Part shown: one piece after another, positions 45,950 through 54,367 of the stretch
How the letters are laid out: every line of letters starts with the position of its first letter
How positions within the stretch are numbered: position 1 is the stretch's first letter
Assembly (NCBI GenBank): GCA_965224765.1
Contig: CBDDAC010000001.1
Location: 62,001-126,000 of the forward strand
Reading direction: 5' to 3'
DNA length: 64,000 nucleotides
From: CAZDBA01 sp965224765
GTDB taxonomy: Bacteria; Planctomycetota; Planctomycetia; Pirellulales; Pirellulaceae
The notes under the pieces: model-generated
Told to the model about the DNA's origin: nothing
The model's database searches: none
The model's input: the letters and a program-made list of their open reading frames with translations, nothing else
Made by a program: the position numbers and the translations under genes

Positions 45950-46369
45950 ATGAAAGACAAAAAGCCGTGGTACGCGGACGGACTCAAGTTCAAATGTTCC
46001 CAGTGTGGAGACTGTTGCACTGGGGCACCGGGTTATGTTTGGGTGAACAAAGAAGAGATTCAGGCATTGGCCGATCTGGTTGAAGTGGACGTCGTAGAGT
46101 TCGAGGACACCTATGTTCGCAAGGTAGGTGCACGGAAAAGCCTCAAGGAATTTCCCAACGGAGACTGTCTGTTTTTTGACACCGAGGCGCGGAAATGTCA
46201 GGTTTATGGTGCAAGGCCTCGTCAATGTAAAACCTGGCCATTTTGGGATTCTAATCTCAAAACGGAAGAGGATTGGGAACGAACCTGCGAGGAATGCCCT
46301 GGCAGCGGGAAAGGGAAACTGTATTCCTTGGAACATATCGATGCGCAAAAATCGGTCATGAAAATCTAA
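45950..46369 (+). CDS. YkgJ-type cysteine-cluster protein
   Basis: 139 residues. Eight conserved cysteines in two groups: CSQCGDCCTG at 16-24, and CLFFD, CQVYGARPRQCKTWPF and CEEC further on. This is the CxxCxxCC ... CxxY-RP-xC pattern of the YkgJ/UPF0153 family, thought to bind zinc or an iron-sulfur cluster. Function is not known. GAGGAG lies before the start. It follows the PLP enzyme by 100 bases on the same strand and could be part of its transcript. Confidence 0.85.
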   Translation: MKDKKPWYADGLKFKCSQCGDCCTGAPGYVWVNKEEIQALADLVEVDVVEFEDTYVRKVGARKSLKEFPNGDCLFFDTEARKCQVYGARPRQCKTWPFWDSNLKTEEDWERTCEECPGSGKGKLYSLEHIDAQKSVMKI

Positions 46370-46931
46370 GTTCTAGACCGAGACAAACTTAGCCCGCCAA
46401 CGACTACTGATGTGCTTTGGCAAATGGCATTGCTGCTAGAGGCATAACGTTTGGGTAGGTTCCAAATCGCTTGTTCAATGAGCTTGTGAAGATGGAAACT
46501 TGACGAACCTGCACTCAACTTTTTGATGTTGAGTGTTAAAGGTTCTTGTCGGTACGATGGATTGAATAATTGGTTGCTTGCCTGCGACTGGTCCCGTTGT
46601 GCTTTCTGTTGGGCGAACGTTGCCTTGCTAGTATCTCCTTGTGCATTTCACGCTAACGTGATGCCACATTCGAGTCTTTTGGCGGGGAGTTGAGGTTTTG
46701 CCACGACGAGTTCGATCCTAATCATTGGTGGGCTGGTGGCGATTGATCTTTGGGGAAATTGCTGGCATCGGCCAACTGTCCAATCGACTGGGAATTAAAA
46801 TATTACAATTGCTGAACCTTACTGGATATCCTGCCGTATTGTTGACTTTAACTCTTACGCTGCATACACTTGCGGAAATTTTCCGCCGTGAAGGCGGTGC
46901 ATTAATAGTCCACAATTTGCATTGTTTGGAT
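46370..46931. other. Intergenic stretch before the HU-like gene
   Basis: No gene is supported in 560 bases; a frame reading into the HU gene from 46725 lacks a start and domain. A weak hairpin at about 46505-46540 (GAACCT, ACTCAAC with GTTGAGT, AGGTTC) is the only structure seen. Confidence 0.4.
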
Positions 46932-47306
46932 ATGACCAAAAAGGAAATCGTAAAGACAATCTCTGAAGAAATTGGTCTTACTCAGTTAAAGACCAAAGAG
47001 ATTGTACAAAAGACGTTCGATGCGATCGTCGAGACTCTGGTCATGGATGGCCGGATCGAATTGCGTAATTTTGGCGTGTTCGAAGTCAAGCGAAGAGCGC
47101 CTCGAAGGGCCCGCAATCCAAAGACGGGCGACCAGGTTGATGTGCCAGCCAAGTATGTGGTGACCTTCAAGCCAGGTAAGGAAATGGAAGCGCGTGTACG
47201 GGAACTTGAAATTCGCGAACACCAGTTGGGCATTCAGTCGCTCCGATCTCAGCAAAACAACGATTCTGCCGCCCAAAGCGGTGACGATCTTTCTGACAAC
47301 CGTTAG
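46932..47306 (+). CDS. HU/IHF-family DNA-binding protein
   Basis: 124 residues. MTKKEIVKTISEEIGLTQLK and FDAIVETLVMDGRIELRNFG give the helical dimer core; VKRRAPRRARNPKTGDQVDV is the DNA-binding beta arm; KYVVTFKPGKEM closes the fold. A C-terminal tail of about 30 residues rich in Gln, Ser and Asp is extra compared with HU (90 residues). The ATG at 46932 is chosen because the family always starts there. It may be the chromosomal architectural protein or a specialised paralogue. Confidence 0.92.
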   Translation: MTKKEIVKTISEEIGLTQLKTKEIVQKTFDAIVETLVMDGRIELRNFGVFEVKRRAPRRARNPKTGDQVDVPAKYVVTFKPGKEMEARVRELEIREHQLGIQSLRSQQNNDSAAQSGDDLSDNR

Positions 47307-47427
47307 GATAGAGCTGTGGGCTGACGATCCTCGCGGTCGATAATTTGGAGCTGGAGAGGATTATTATCTGCGCCAGGATCCTGCACGCTTTCTTTACATC
47401 CGTTTAAATTCAGATTGCCAAAGACTT

Positions 47428-48816
47428 ATGCCTAATCCGTTTCGTAATTTGCCATCGGTAAGTCAACTTCTTGATGCCGAGCCCCTCAAACGATTGGTGG
47501 ACAGCGTCAATCATCATGTGGTTGCCAACGGCGTCAGAAATTTTCTTGACAACGTGCGTTCTCAGATGAGTGCGACGGCCGAAGAAATGAACGTGCCAAC
47601 TCCCAGTGAAATGGCACAGAAAATTGCCGATTGGTTGACCAGTGAGCGAACGCCTAATTTGCGTAGCGTCATCAATGGCACGGGAATTATTTTGCATACT
47701 GGGCTTGGGCGTGCTCCTCTTGCTAAATCGGCAATTGAGGCGGTCGCTGATTTGTCAGACGGTTATTGTAGTGTCGAAATCGATCTTGAGACGGGAGAAC
47801 GTGGACAGCGAATCAAAGCGGTTGAAAGATTGCTTTGCGAGTTGACCGGGTGTGAAGCCGCTACGATCGTGAATAACAATGCGGCAGCGACAATGATTGC
47901 CCTTTCTGCGATGGCAAAGGGAAAAGAGGTCATTGTTTCCCGCGGCCAGCTGATTGAGATCGGTGGAAGTTATCGTCTGCCTAATGTGATGGAATGCAGT
48001 GGTGCGAAGCTTCGCGAAGTGGGAACAACCAACAAAACACGCATTGGTGACTACGAAGAAGCCATCAACGAAGAGACGGGTGCAATGATGCTGGTTCACC
48101 CCAGTAACTATGCAATTGTTGGATTCAGTGAAACGCCCGGAATCAAAGACCTGGTTCAGCTTGGTCGCAAAAGCGGTTTACCCGTCATTGATGATATCGG
48201 CTCTGGAGCATTGCTTAATTTCGGGCGGTTTGGCATGAACGACGAACCCATGGTCGCGGATAGTATCGCTGCGGGCTCAGATTTGATTCTTTTTAGCGGT
48301 GATAAATTGGTGGGTGGACCCCAGTGTGGAATCATCATCGGAAAGAAAAAACATGTGAACCGCATTTTGAAGAATCCGTTGATGCGGGCGATGCGCGTTG
48401 GCAAGATGACCTTGGCTGCCCTGGCAGCCACCTTGGAGATCTATCTTCAACCAGAGACGGCTGAGCAGGAAATTCCTATTCTGCGAATGCTATCGACTCC
48501 CATTGAAAATCTCGAGATGCGTGGCAACAAGCTGTGCGGCCAGTTGGGGCATTTACCATTTATCGAATCTATCTCTATGGTCCCTTCCCAAGCCATGTTG
48601 GGTGGCGGAAGTTTGCCAGCACAGACGATCGAGTCCCGAGCTGTTGAGGTGGTTCCCAAGGGAATGACTGCCGATGAACTTGCAGGGCGACTTAGGGCAG
48701 GATCGACTGCCATCATGGGGCGGATCAATAAAGATAATCTTTATCTGGATCTGAGAACCGTCCAGCCGCAGGACGAGCTCAATCTGGTCGCCGTGTTTGA
48801 GAGTGTTGGGAACTAG
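47428..48816 (+). CDS. selA: L-seryl-tRNA(Sec) selenium transferase
   Basis: 462 residues, as in the E. coli enzyme (463). SelA converts Ser-tRNA(Sec) to Sec-tRNA(Sec) with selenophosphate, so this organism encodes selenocysteine. NPFRNLPSVSQLLDAEPLKR, VINGTGIILHTGLGRAPLA, the PLP Lys293 in SGDKLVGGPQCG, and HPSNYAIVGF are family hallmarks. SelB, SelD and tRNA-Sec are not within the window; selA is followed by a stem-loop and the convergent frr gene. No in-frame TGA selenoprotein was recognised nearby. Confidence 0.95.
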   Translation: MPNPFRNLPSVSQLLDAEPLKRLVDSVNHHVVANGVRNFLDNVRSQMSATAEEMNVPTPSEMAQKIADWLTSERTPNLRSVINGTGIILHTGLGRAPLAKSAIEAVADLSDGYCSVEIDLETGERGQRIKAVERLLCELTGCEAATIVNNNAAATMIALSAMAKGKEVIVSRGQLIEIGGSYRLPNVMECSGAKLREVGTTNKTRIGDYEEAINEETGAMMLVHPSNYAIVGFSETPGIKDLVQLGRKSGLPVIDDIGSGALLNFGRFGMNDEPMVADSIAAGSDLILFSGDKLVGGPQCGIIIGKKKHVNRILKNPLMRAMRVGKMTLAALAATLEIYLQPETAEQEIPILRMLSTPIENLEMRGNKLCGQLGHLPFIESISMVPSQAMLGGGSLPAQTIESRAVEVVPKGMTADELAGRLRAGSTAIMGRINKDNLYLDLRTVQPQDELNLVAVFESVGN

Positions 48817-48858
48817 AACGAGTTTCCAACTCCAACATGTTTTTGACGCTAGAGAACT

Positions 48859-48909
48859 AGGACCGGCTCTATCGGTCAATCCATGGGCTGGCCGTTCGGA
48901 GCCGGTCCT
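48859..48909 (+). terminator. Stem-loop after selA, possible terminator
   Basis: AGGACCGGCTC pairs exactly with GAGCCGGTCCT around a 29-base loop that contains a smaller CGG/CCG pair. It lies 42 bases after the selA stop. The T run is poor (TGTTTG), so bidirectional or rho-assisted ending is possible. Confidence 0.5.
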
Positions 48910-49023
48910 GTGTTTGCAAATCTCGCCGTTGAGACGAGGTAGGAAACGCAAACCCTCCAGGAGGCTAAATCGGGAGGGGCGAATGAATCCGGCTAAATCG
49001 ATAGCCCAGACGGGTGGATGGCA

Positions 49024-49584
49024 CTAATCTTCCATGACGTCGGTTTCACGCGATTTCAAGAAGTCGTTGACGAGATCTTCGTACTTTTTGGTAAACTCTT
49101 GAACCTTGTCCTTGATATCGTCTCGTTGATCTTCGCTGATCTCTTTGTCTTTTTCTGCTTGCTCGGCAGCCTTGTTGGAATCGCGGCGGATATTCCGAAT
49201 GGAAATTTTGGATTCTTCCCCGAGGTCTTTGATTCGCGAAACCATCTTCTTACGAACGTCCGTCGACAACGGGGGAATGTTGATTCGAACGACCCGTCCA
49301 TCACTTTGTGGATTAAAACCGAGGTCGGCTCCAACAATCGCCTTTTCAATTTCCTTGATGATACTCGTGTCGTAGGGGCGAATGACGATTTGCGTAGGTT
49401 CTGGGGCTCCGACCGATGCCACTTGTTTGATCGGCGTAGGTGAGCCGTAAACGTCGACGCGGAGCGAATCAACGAGACCAGGATTGGCGCGTCCTGTTCG
49501 AATACCACTCAAATTCTTTTTCAACACTTCGATCGCTTTTTCCATGCGGTCAGTGGAATCGGAAAGGATTAGTTCTGCTGACAT
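49024..49584 (-). CDS. frr: Ribosome recycling factor
   Basis: 186 residues, the usual length. It splits post-termination ribosomes with EF-G. The three-helix part is seen in RMEKAIEVLKKNLSGIRTGR, and NIRRDSNKAAEQAEKDKEIS with EDQRDDIKDKVQEFTKKYED; the beta domain has PTPIKQVASVGAPEPTQIVI. Last gene of the rpsB-tsf-pyrH-frr order, 54 bases after pyrH. Confidence 0.97.
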   Translation of the reverse strand: MSAELILSDSTDRMEKAIEVLKKNLSGIRTGRANPGLVDSLRVDVYGSPTPIKQVASVGAPEPTQIVIRPYDTSIIKEIEKAIVGADLGFNPQSDGRVVRINIPPLSTDVRKKMVSRIKDLGEESKISIRNIRRDSNKAAEQAEKDKEISEDQRDDIKDKVQEFTKKYEDLVNDFLKSRETDVMED

Positions 49585-49638
49585 TTCTAACTCGCTATTC
49601 GGAATGAGTTGATAGTAGATTTCAGGTAAATGTTAAGT

Positions 49639-50385
49639 TCAAACGGCGTCAGGGTTTTCAACATTATTGGCAATTAGTGTACCAACTTTTTCGCCGGCGA
49701 CAGCCTTTTGGATGTTTCCATCCTTGAGGTAGTTGAAAACCATGATTGGCATTTTGTGTTCCATGCAATGGCTGATGGCAGTGGAATCCATGACACGAAG
49801 CCGCTGTTCGACAACCGTTCCGTAGTTCAGTTCAGAGTAGAGAACCGCGTGTGGATTCTTTTCAGGATCATCGCTGTAGACCCCGTCAACTCGAGTTGCT
49901 TTTAACAGAATCTCAGCTTCGAGTTCCATGCTGCGGAGTGCTGCGGCGGTATCAGTGGTCACAAAGGGGCCGCCTGTACCGGCTCCAAGGATGATGATTC
50001 GATTCCTTTCCAGGTGATGTCGTGCTCGACGCCGAATGTAGGGTTCGCAAACGTTGTCCATCTTGATGGCGCTCATCAATCGAGTTTCGCATCCGATTGA
50101 TTCCAAGGCATCTTGGAGTGCCAGCCCATTGATGACTGTGGCCAGCATTCCCATATAGTGAGCGGTGGCCTCCTGGACGACAGCGTTGCTGGCGGTGAAC
50201 TGGCTACCACGCAATATGTTTCCGCCGCCAATCACCACTGCGACTTCACAACCCATTTCTTTGGCGTGTTTGATTTGTTGCGAAATATGAACGACTTCGT
50301 TCATGCTGATGCCGCGCTCACCGGGCGGGCTGAAGCTTTCGCCAGAAAGCTTGAGAACAATCCGTTTGTATTTGGCAACACTCAT
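49639..50385 (-). CDS. pyrH: UMP kinase
   Basis: 248 residues. Amino-acid kinase fold: RIVLKLSGESF (phosphate loop), VAVVIGGGNILRG, and the TGGPFVTTDTAAALR nucleotide site. It phosphorylates UMP to UDP and is normally controlled by GTP and UTP. It begins 160 bases after tsf, with a terminator between, so pyrH-frr probably has its own promoter. Confidence 0.97.
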   Translation of the reverse strand: MSVAKYKRIVLKLSGESFSPPGERGISMNEVVHISQQIKHAKEMGCEVAVVIGGGNILRGSQFTASNAVVQEATAHYMGMLATVINGLALQDALESIGCETRLMSAIKMDNVCEPYIRRRARHHLERNRIIILGAGTGGPFVTTDTAAALRSMELEAEILLKATRVDGVYSDDPEKNPHAVLYSELNYGTVVEQRLRVMDSTAISHCMEHKMPIMVFNYLKDGNIQKAVAGEKVGTLIANNVENPDAV

Positions 50386-50484
50386 TAAATCGTGGATTCC
50401 GCATTAGGGGGAAATGGTTGGAGTTCGAAGATTGTAACTTGAAACGCCACGGTTGTTTAGGTCGGTAGTTTCGTGTCATGGCAA

Positions 50485-50512
50485 CAAAAAACCCAGCCGA
50501 AAAGGCTGGGTT
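50485..50512 (-). terminator. Rho-independent terminator after tsf
   Basis: On the minus strand CCCAGCC pairs with GGCTGGG around TTTTC and is followed by six Ts. It ends the rpsB-tsf transcript 33 bases past the tsf stop. Confidence 0.9.
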
Positions 50513-50544
50513 GGATGACTGGTGAACTGCCGAATCAGCGAAAT

Positions 50545-51528
50545 TTAAGAAACGGATGCTCGTTTGAAGGCAACGATTTCCGCTTCAGCTTGGAAGTCCT
50601 TGACCGCCTGTTCCACTGTTTTCGAGTCGTCGATCGCAAAGAACTGGCTAAGCAGGCAACGCTCTTGGTCAAGCAGGGTGTTGTCTTCAACGAATCGCTC
50701 GAGTTTTCCTGGAACGATTCTGTCCCAGATTTTCTCTGGCTTGCCTTCAGCTTTGAGTTCTTCTTTGATTGCCAACTCTGCGGCAGCCAATGCTTCTGCA
50801 TTTAACTGAAGTTTGCTGACGAACTGGGGAACCTTCTTTTGCGGTTTGCCAAGGTTCTCGGCTTCGTTGAGTTCATTTTCCGCATTGATCTGAGCTTGTA
50901 TGGCCTCGGTCTCTTTGGCCACAAATTCGGCATCAAATTCTTCGGGTCGCATGATGGACGGCGACATCGCGGCGATGTGCATGGCTACGCTACGGAAGAA
51001 TCCAGGAGCTTCGGCATTTCCACCGTCTTTGAAGGAAACCAAAACACCGATCTTGCTACCCGCGTGAATGTAAGAGGCGATGTTTTCGCCATCTACTCTG
51101 GCATAGTCAGAAACCTCAATCTTTTCACCGATTTTGCCGGTTTGTTCGATCAGTTTTTCAGAAACCGGAGCACCTTCAAAATCCAGTGCAACGAATTCCT
51201 CGAGGGTTCCGGGCAGGTTTTCCATCGCCAGTTGCCCCAATTTGCCGGCCAACTCCGTGAAGTTTTCGTTCTTGGCGACGAAGTCAGTTTCGCAGCTAAG
51301 AGCGAGGATTACCCCGGTGGTTCCTGCGTCATTGGTCAATGCGACGACAACACCTTCATTGGCGTCACGGTCCGCACGTTTTGCGGCGACCTTTTGACCT
51401 TTTTTGCGCAAGTATTCAAGAGCGCCATCTAGATCGCCACCCGATTCTTTTAGGGCTTCTTTACAATCCATCATTCCGGCACCGGTGGTTTTTCTTAGCT
51501 CACCTACAGCTTTTGCTGAAATTGACAT
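50545..51528 (-). CDS. tsf: Elongation factor Ts
   Basis: 327 residues. It exchanges GDP on EF-Tu. The N-terminal UBA-like part with LRKTTGAGMMDCKEALKESG and the core with TDFVAKNENFTELAGKLG and MHIAAMSP are family signatures. An extra helical segment rich in Glu and Ala (about 190-260) makes it longer than the E. coli protein (283). It follows rpsB by 156 bases. Confidence 0.97.
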   Translation of the reverse strand: MSISAKAVGELRKTTGAGMMDCKEALKESGGDLDGALEYLRKKGQKVAAKRADRDANEGVVVALTNDAGTTGVILALSCETDFVAKNENFTELAGKLGQLAMENLPGTLEEFVALDFEGAPVSEKLIEQTGKIGEKIEVSDYARVDGENIASYIHAGSKIGVLVSFKDGGNAEAPGFFRSVAMHIAAMSPSIMRPEEFDAEFVAKETEAIQAQINAENELNEAENLGKPQKKVPQFVSKLQLNAEALAAAELAIKEELKAEGKPEKIWDRIVPGKLERFVEDNTLLDQERCLLSQFFAIDDSKTVEQAVKDFQAEAEIVAFKRASVS

Positions 51529-51684
51529 TGTGGTCCTTCTATTTTTCTTTGATCAAATCAACTTTGTTTGAAAACTGAAAAGCTCCCGTCCAAGATCAGG
51601 CGCAGGAGCATAATTGCTTTTGGTTGACGAACCCCGATAAATCATTGACACAAGGTCAGTCGTCATGGTTCGTCGGGCGTTTGG

Positions 51685-52575
51685 CTATTCGCTAGGGGCA
51701 GCCGGAGTTGCGGGAGTCGCTTCGGCAGCAGGAGCTTCTGGGGCGGCAGCTTTTGCTTCTTCTGGAGCAGCAGGAGCTTCTGGGGCGGCAGCTTTTGCTT
51801 CTTCTGGAGCAGCAGGAGCAGCTGCAGTAGGAGCAGCACCTTTTTTGTCCTTGCCTTTTCCTTTTCCTTTATCTTTGCCTTCGTTCTTGGCAACAATGTT
51901 TTTCTTGCCTGCCAGAACAGCGTCCGCCAAGTGCGACAGGATCAACTCAACTGAGCGGATACCGTCGTCATTACCTGGAATTGGAAGATCAACATCATCC
52001 GGGTTACAGTTAGTATCGATCAAAGCGACCGTCGTGATACCGAGCGAACGAGCTTCGCGGATGGCATTTTTTTCTTTGTTGGGGTCAACAATGACCAGAC
52101 ACTGAGGAATTCGGTTCATGGTTCGAATTCCATTCAGGTTGCGATACATTTTTCGGTATTCGCGATTCAGTGATGATTGCATTTTTTTGGAGTAGTTCTG
52201 CAACTCATCGCCACTACGAATTTTTTCGAGTTCTTCAAGACGCGACATTCGGCTGCGAATCGTACGGAAGTTGGTCAACGCTCCACCCAACCATCGCTCA
52301 CTTACGAAGGGCATTCCACATCGTTCGGCTTCGCGCTCAATCGTTGCACCGGCCTGACGCTTGGTTCCAACAAACAGGATAAGGCTACCTTCGGCAGCAA
52401 CATTGGAGATAAACTTCTTGCCGCGTAGCAAGCCGCGAACGGTTTCGCGAATATCAATGATATGAATCTGGTTCTTGCGTCCGTAAATATAGGGACGCAT
52501 CTTTGGGTTCCAGCGACTGGAACGGTGTCCAAAATGGACGCCAGCATCGATCAAGTCTTTGACAAGTGTAGACAT
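51685..52575 (-). CDS. rpsB: Ribosomal protein S2 with Ala/Glu/Pro-rich tail
   Basis: 296 residues against 241 in E. coli. The S2 core (LVKDLIDAGVHFGHRSSRWN, MRPYIYGRKNQIHIIDI, PIPGNDDGIRSVELILSHLA) ends near residue 230. The tail starts with a Lys/Gly run (KGKGKGKDKK) and continues with APEEAKAAAPEAPA twice in a row, encoded by two exact 42-bp direct repeats at 51731-51814. The tail is probably disordered. It heads the rpsB-tsf pair. Confidence 0.97.
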   Translation of the reverse strand: MSTLVKDLIDAGVHFGHRSSRWNPKMRPYIYGRKNQIHIIDIRETVRGLLRGKKFISNVAAEGSLILFVGTKRQAGATIEREAERCGMPFVSERWLGGALTNFRTIRSRMSRLEELEKIRSGDELQNYSKKMQSSLNREYRKMYRNLNGIRTMNRIPQCLVIVDPNKEKNAIREARSLGITTVALIDTNCNPDDVDLPIPGNDDGIRSVELILSHLADAVLAGKKNIVAKNEGKDKGKGKGKDKKGAAPTAAAPAAPEEAKAAAPEAPAAPEEAKAAAPEAPAAEATPATPAAPSE

Positions 52576-52910
52576 AGGTCTTCCTTTCTGTTGACTTAGA
52601 AGATTGAGACGACAAGCATCTCACAGCTTCATACCCCTTTTTGCAGGAGTAGTCGAAAGTCAAAAGCAATTAAGTTACAGTGTTGAAGCGAATCTGCTTC
52701 GTTGAAGACCACAATGGCCTTCCCAACACCCTAAGAATGTATCTATTCTCCGGGTAAGGTTCAATCGGGACTTGGGGAGTTCCTGGCGAATCGGCCACTT
52801 TTTTTGAGGCCTCCACCCGGATTTTGCGTTTGACTTACCCATTCACCCCTTTGTAGATCGCCAACATTTGATTCTCACTTGAATCGTAAAAAGGCAAGGC
52901 ATTTTTATTG
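52576..52910. other. Divergent intergenic region rpsB / nucleotidyltransferase
   Basis: No gene in 335 bases. It holds the rpsB leader on the minus strand and the start region of the nucleotidyltransferase on the plus strand. No convincing S2-binding leader structure or palindrome was recognised by eye. Confidence 0.4.
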
Positions 52911-53510
52911 ATGACTGTCCCCGAAGACTTGGAAATTGAGAAAGTGCTTTGCGGCCAGTCGAGTGTTCTTTTTTTGGGTGGTGATGACCCTCGCAATACC
53001 ACGGTTTGTGTTGTGTCAGGAGCCTTTAATCCAGTTCATGATGGGCATCTCAAAATGGCGGAGGTTGGTGCCGCGAAAATCCAAAAACCCGCCGTTTTTG
53101 AGCTTTGCGTCGCAAATGCTGACAAGCCCACTTTGACACTCGAAGAAACGAAGTCTCGAATTGGACAGGACTTTGGCGGCCATTCTCTCGCATTGACCCG
53201 AGCTCCAACTTTCTTGGAAAAAGCGGCTATTTTTCCAGGCGCCACGTTTATGGCCGGCGTTGATACAATTTTTCGAGTCGCTCTGCCTCGATTTTACGAT
53301 GATGATATCTCTGTGCGTGATATGGCTATCGATGAAATCACGGGCTACGGTTGCCGGTTCCTCGTTTTCGGGCGCTCGATTGAGGGGCGATTTATCCGGT
53401 TGAGTGACTTGAGTCTACCCGATGCGCTTCATGCAATCTGCGATGACGTCAGTGAAGATGATTTTCGCTGCGACGAATCTTCTACCCAGATCCGTGGCGA
53501 GAATTCGTAA
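52911..53510 (+). CDS. HxGH-type nucleotidyltransferase
   Basis: 199 residues. VVSGAFNPVHDGHLKMAEVG holds the nucleotide-binding H43-x-x-H46 of the cytidylyltransferase/NadD superfamily, and STQIRGE near the end matches the (I)SSTxIR motif. An adenylyl- or cytidylyl-transfer reaction is likely, with NMN or NaMN as one candidate acceptor. The first 35 residues before the Rossmann strand and the FDEL-like middle differ from standard NadD, so the substrate is left open. ATG at 52911 is preferred to the TTG immediately before it. Confidence 0.75.
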   Translation: MTVPEDLEIEKVLCGQSSVLFLGGDDPRNTTVCVVSGAFNPVHDGHLKMAEVGAAKIQKPAVFELCVANADKPTLTLEETKSRIGQDFGGHSLALTRAPTFLEKAAIFPGATFMAGVDTIFRVALPRFYDDDISVRDMAIDEITGYGCRFLVFGRSIEGRFIRLSDLSLPDALHAICDDVSEDDFRCDESSTQIRGENS

Positions 53511-53534
53511 TCCTTCCACTGAAGATCGCGAAAA

Positions 53535-53583
53535 ATTCCGAAACGCACTACCAACGGCTAGACCGATGCCTTGGTTTCGGAAT
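53535..53583. repeat. Inverted repeat after the nucleotidyltransferase gene
   Basis: ATTCCGAAAC at 53535-53544 and its exact reverse complement at 53574-53583 with a 29-base loop. There is no T tract. It could end transcription or bind a protein; nothing favours either. Confidence 0.35.
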
Positions 53584-53764
53584 CGGGCAATATATTGGAA
53601 ACCGCAACGAATAACGCCATGTAAGGTCCACCTTTCTTTCGGTAGCGTGTCCTTGTTTTGTTTTACGGTAAATTCGGTGATTTTCCAGTAAACTTAATTG
53701 AGACGCGCTTCAGAATGCAGAAGGCCTTTATTTTGCGATGTGAACCCCGTTAACGCCACCAATA

Positions 53765-54214
53765 ATGAAAAATGAACTGACTTGTCCCGACTGCCAATCG
53801 ACCATTCGGGTGGACGTTGCACACGCCGGGAAACAGGTGCGCTGTCCAGTTTGCAACTGCATCTCCCAAGTGCCTGTGGAGGGTGAGTTGGTCAGTTCCT
53901 CTCCCAAGCCACATGTGCGAGTTTCGGGGGCAATCGATCCAGCGCCGGAGGTGCCGAATCGGAGGCAATCGCCCCACCCGGCTGGACGACCAAGTCTCGA
54001 CAGACGTGGCTTGCTGGCTTTTTTTTGGGGGAGTGGATCCTTGGTCAGCAATTTTGTTTGCTGTGTTGGCCCGATCGTTGCAGTGATTTTTTCGATCATG
54101 GGGCTGGGAAATGCTATCGTTTCGAAAAGCTCTATGCGCAAATCGGGTGTGATCCTCAACTTGGTCGCTTTGATCGTTGCCGTCTTACTCATCACTTTCA
54201 CGTTGATTTTTTGA
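53765..54214 (+). CDS. Zinc-ribbon membrane protein
   Basis: 149 residues. The N-terminus is a zinc ribbon (CPDCQSTIRV ... CPVCN, the CPxC-x(19-20)-CPxC pattern of MJ0042-type fingers). A Pro/Arg linker follows, then two membrane helices (SNFVCCVGPIVAVIFSIMGL and VILNLVALIVAVLLITFTLI). The second half resembles small DUF4190-like membrane modules. Function unknown. It precedes the membrane-tethered sigma factor by 150 bases on the same strand. Confidence 0.65.
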   Translation: MKNELTCPDCQSTIRVDVAHAGKQVRCPVCNCISQVPVEGELVSSSPKPHVRVSGAIDPAPEVPNRRQSPHPAGRPSLDRRGLLAFFWGSGSLVSNFVCCVGPIVAVIFSIMGLGNAIVSKSSMRKSGVILNLVALIVAVLLITFTLIF

Positions 54215-54367
54215 AGGGCGAATTTGGCGGACGGCCGCGGTTCTCGATCGATCTGGCGTGCATGTCTACTGGATCGGTTTGACTGAGAATGCCAGCTGAG
54301 AAACTCGAAGATTGAGTCTGGGAAGAATTGCGCGGTCCGTTTTTGCTACCTGGAACCATAGAAGGGT

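Noticed and set aside
46725..46931. N-terminal extension of the HU-like protein
   Set aside because: The HU family begins at the MTKKE start at 46932; the extension has no start signal and no similarity to HU.
48817..49023. Possible selC (tRNA-Sec) or SECIS element after selA
   Set aside because: The stem-loop has no tRNA-like arms or CCA end, and no in-frame TGA gene is next to it.
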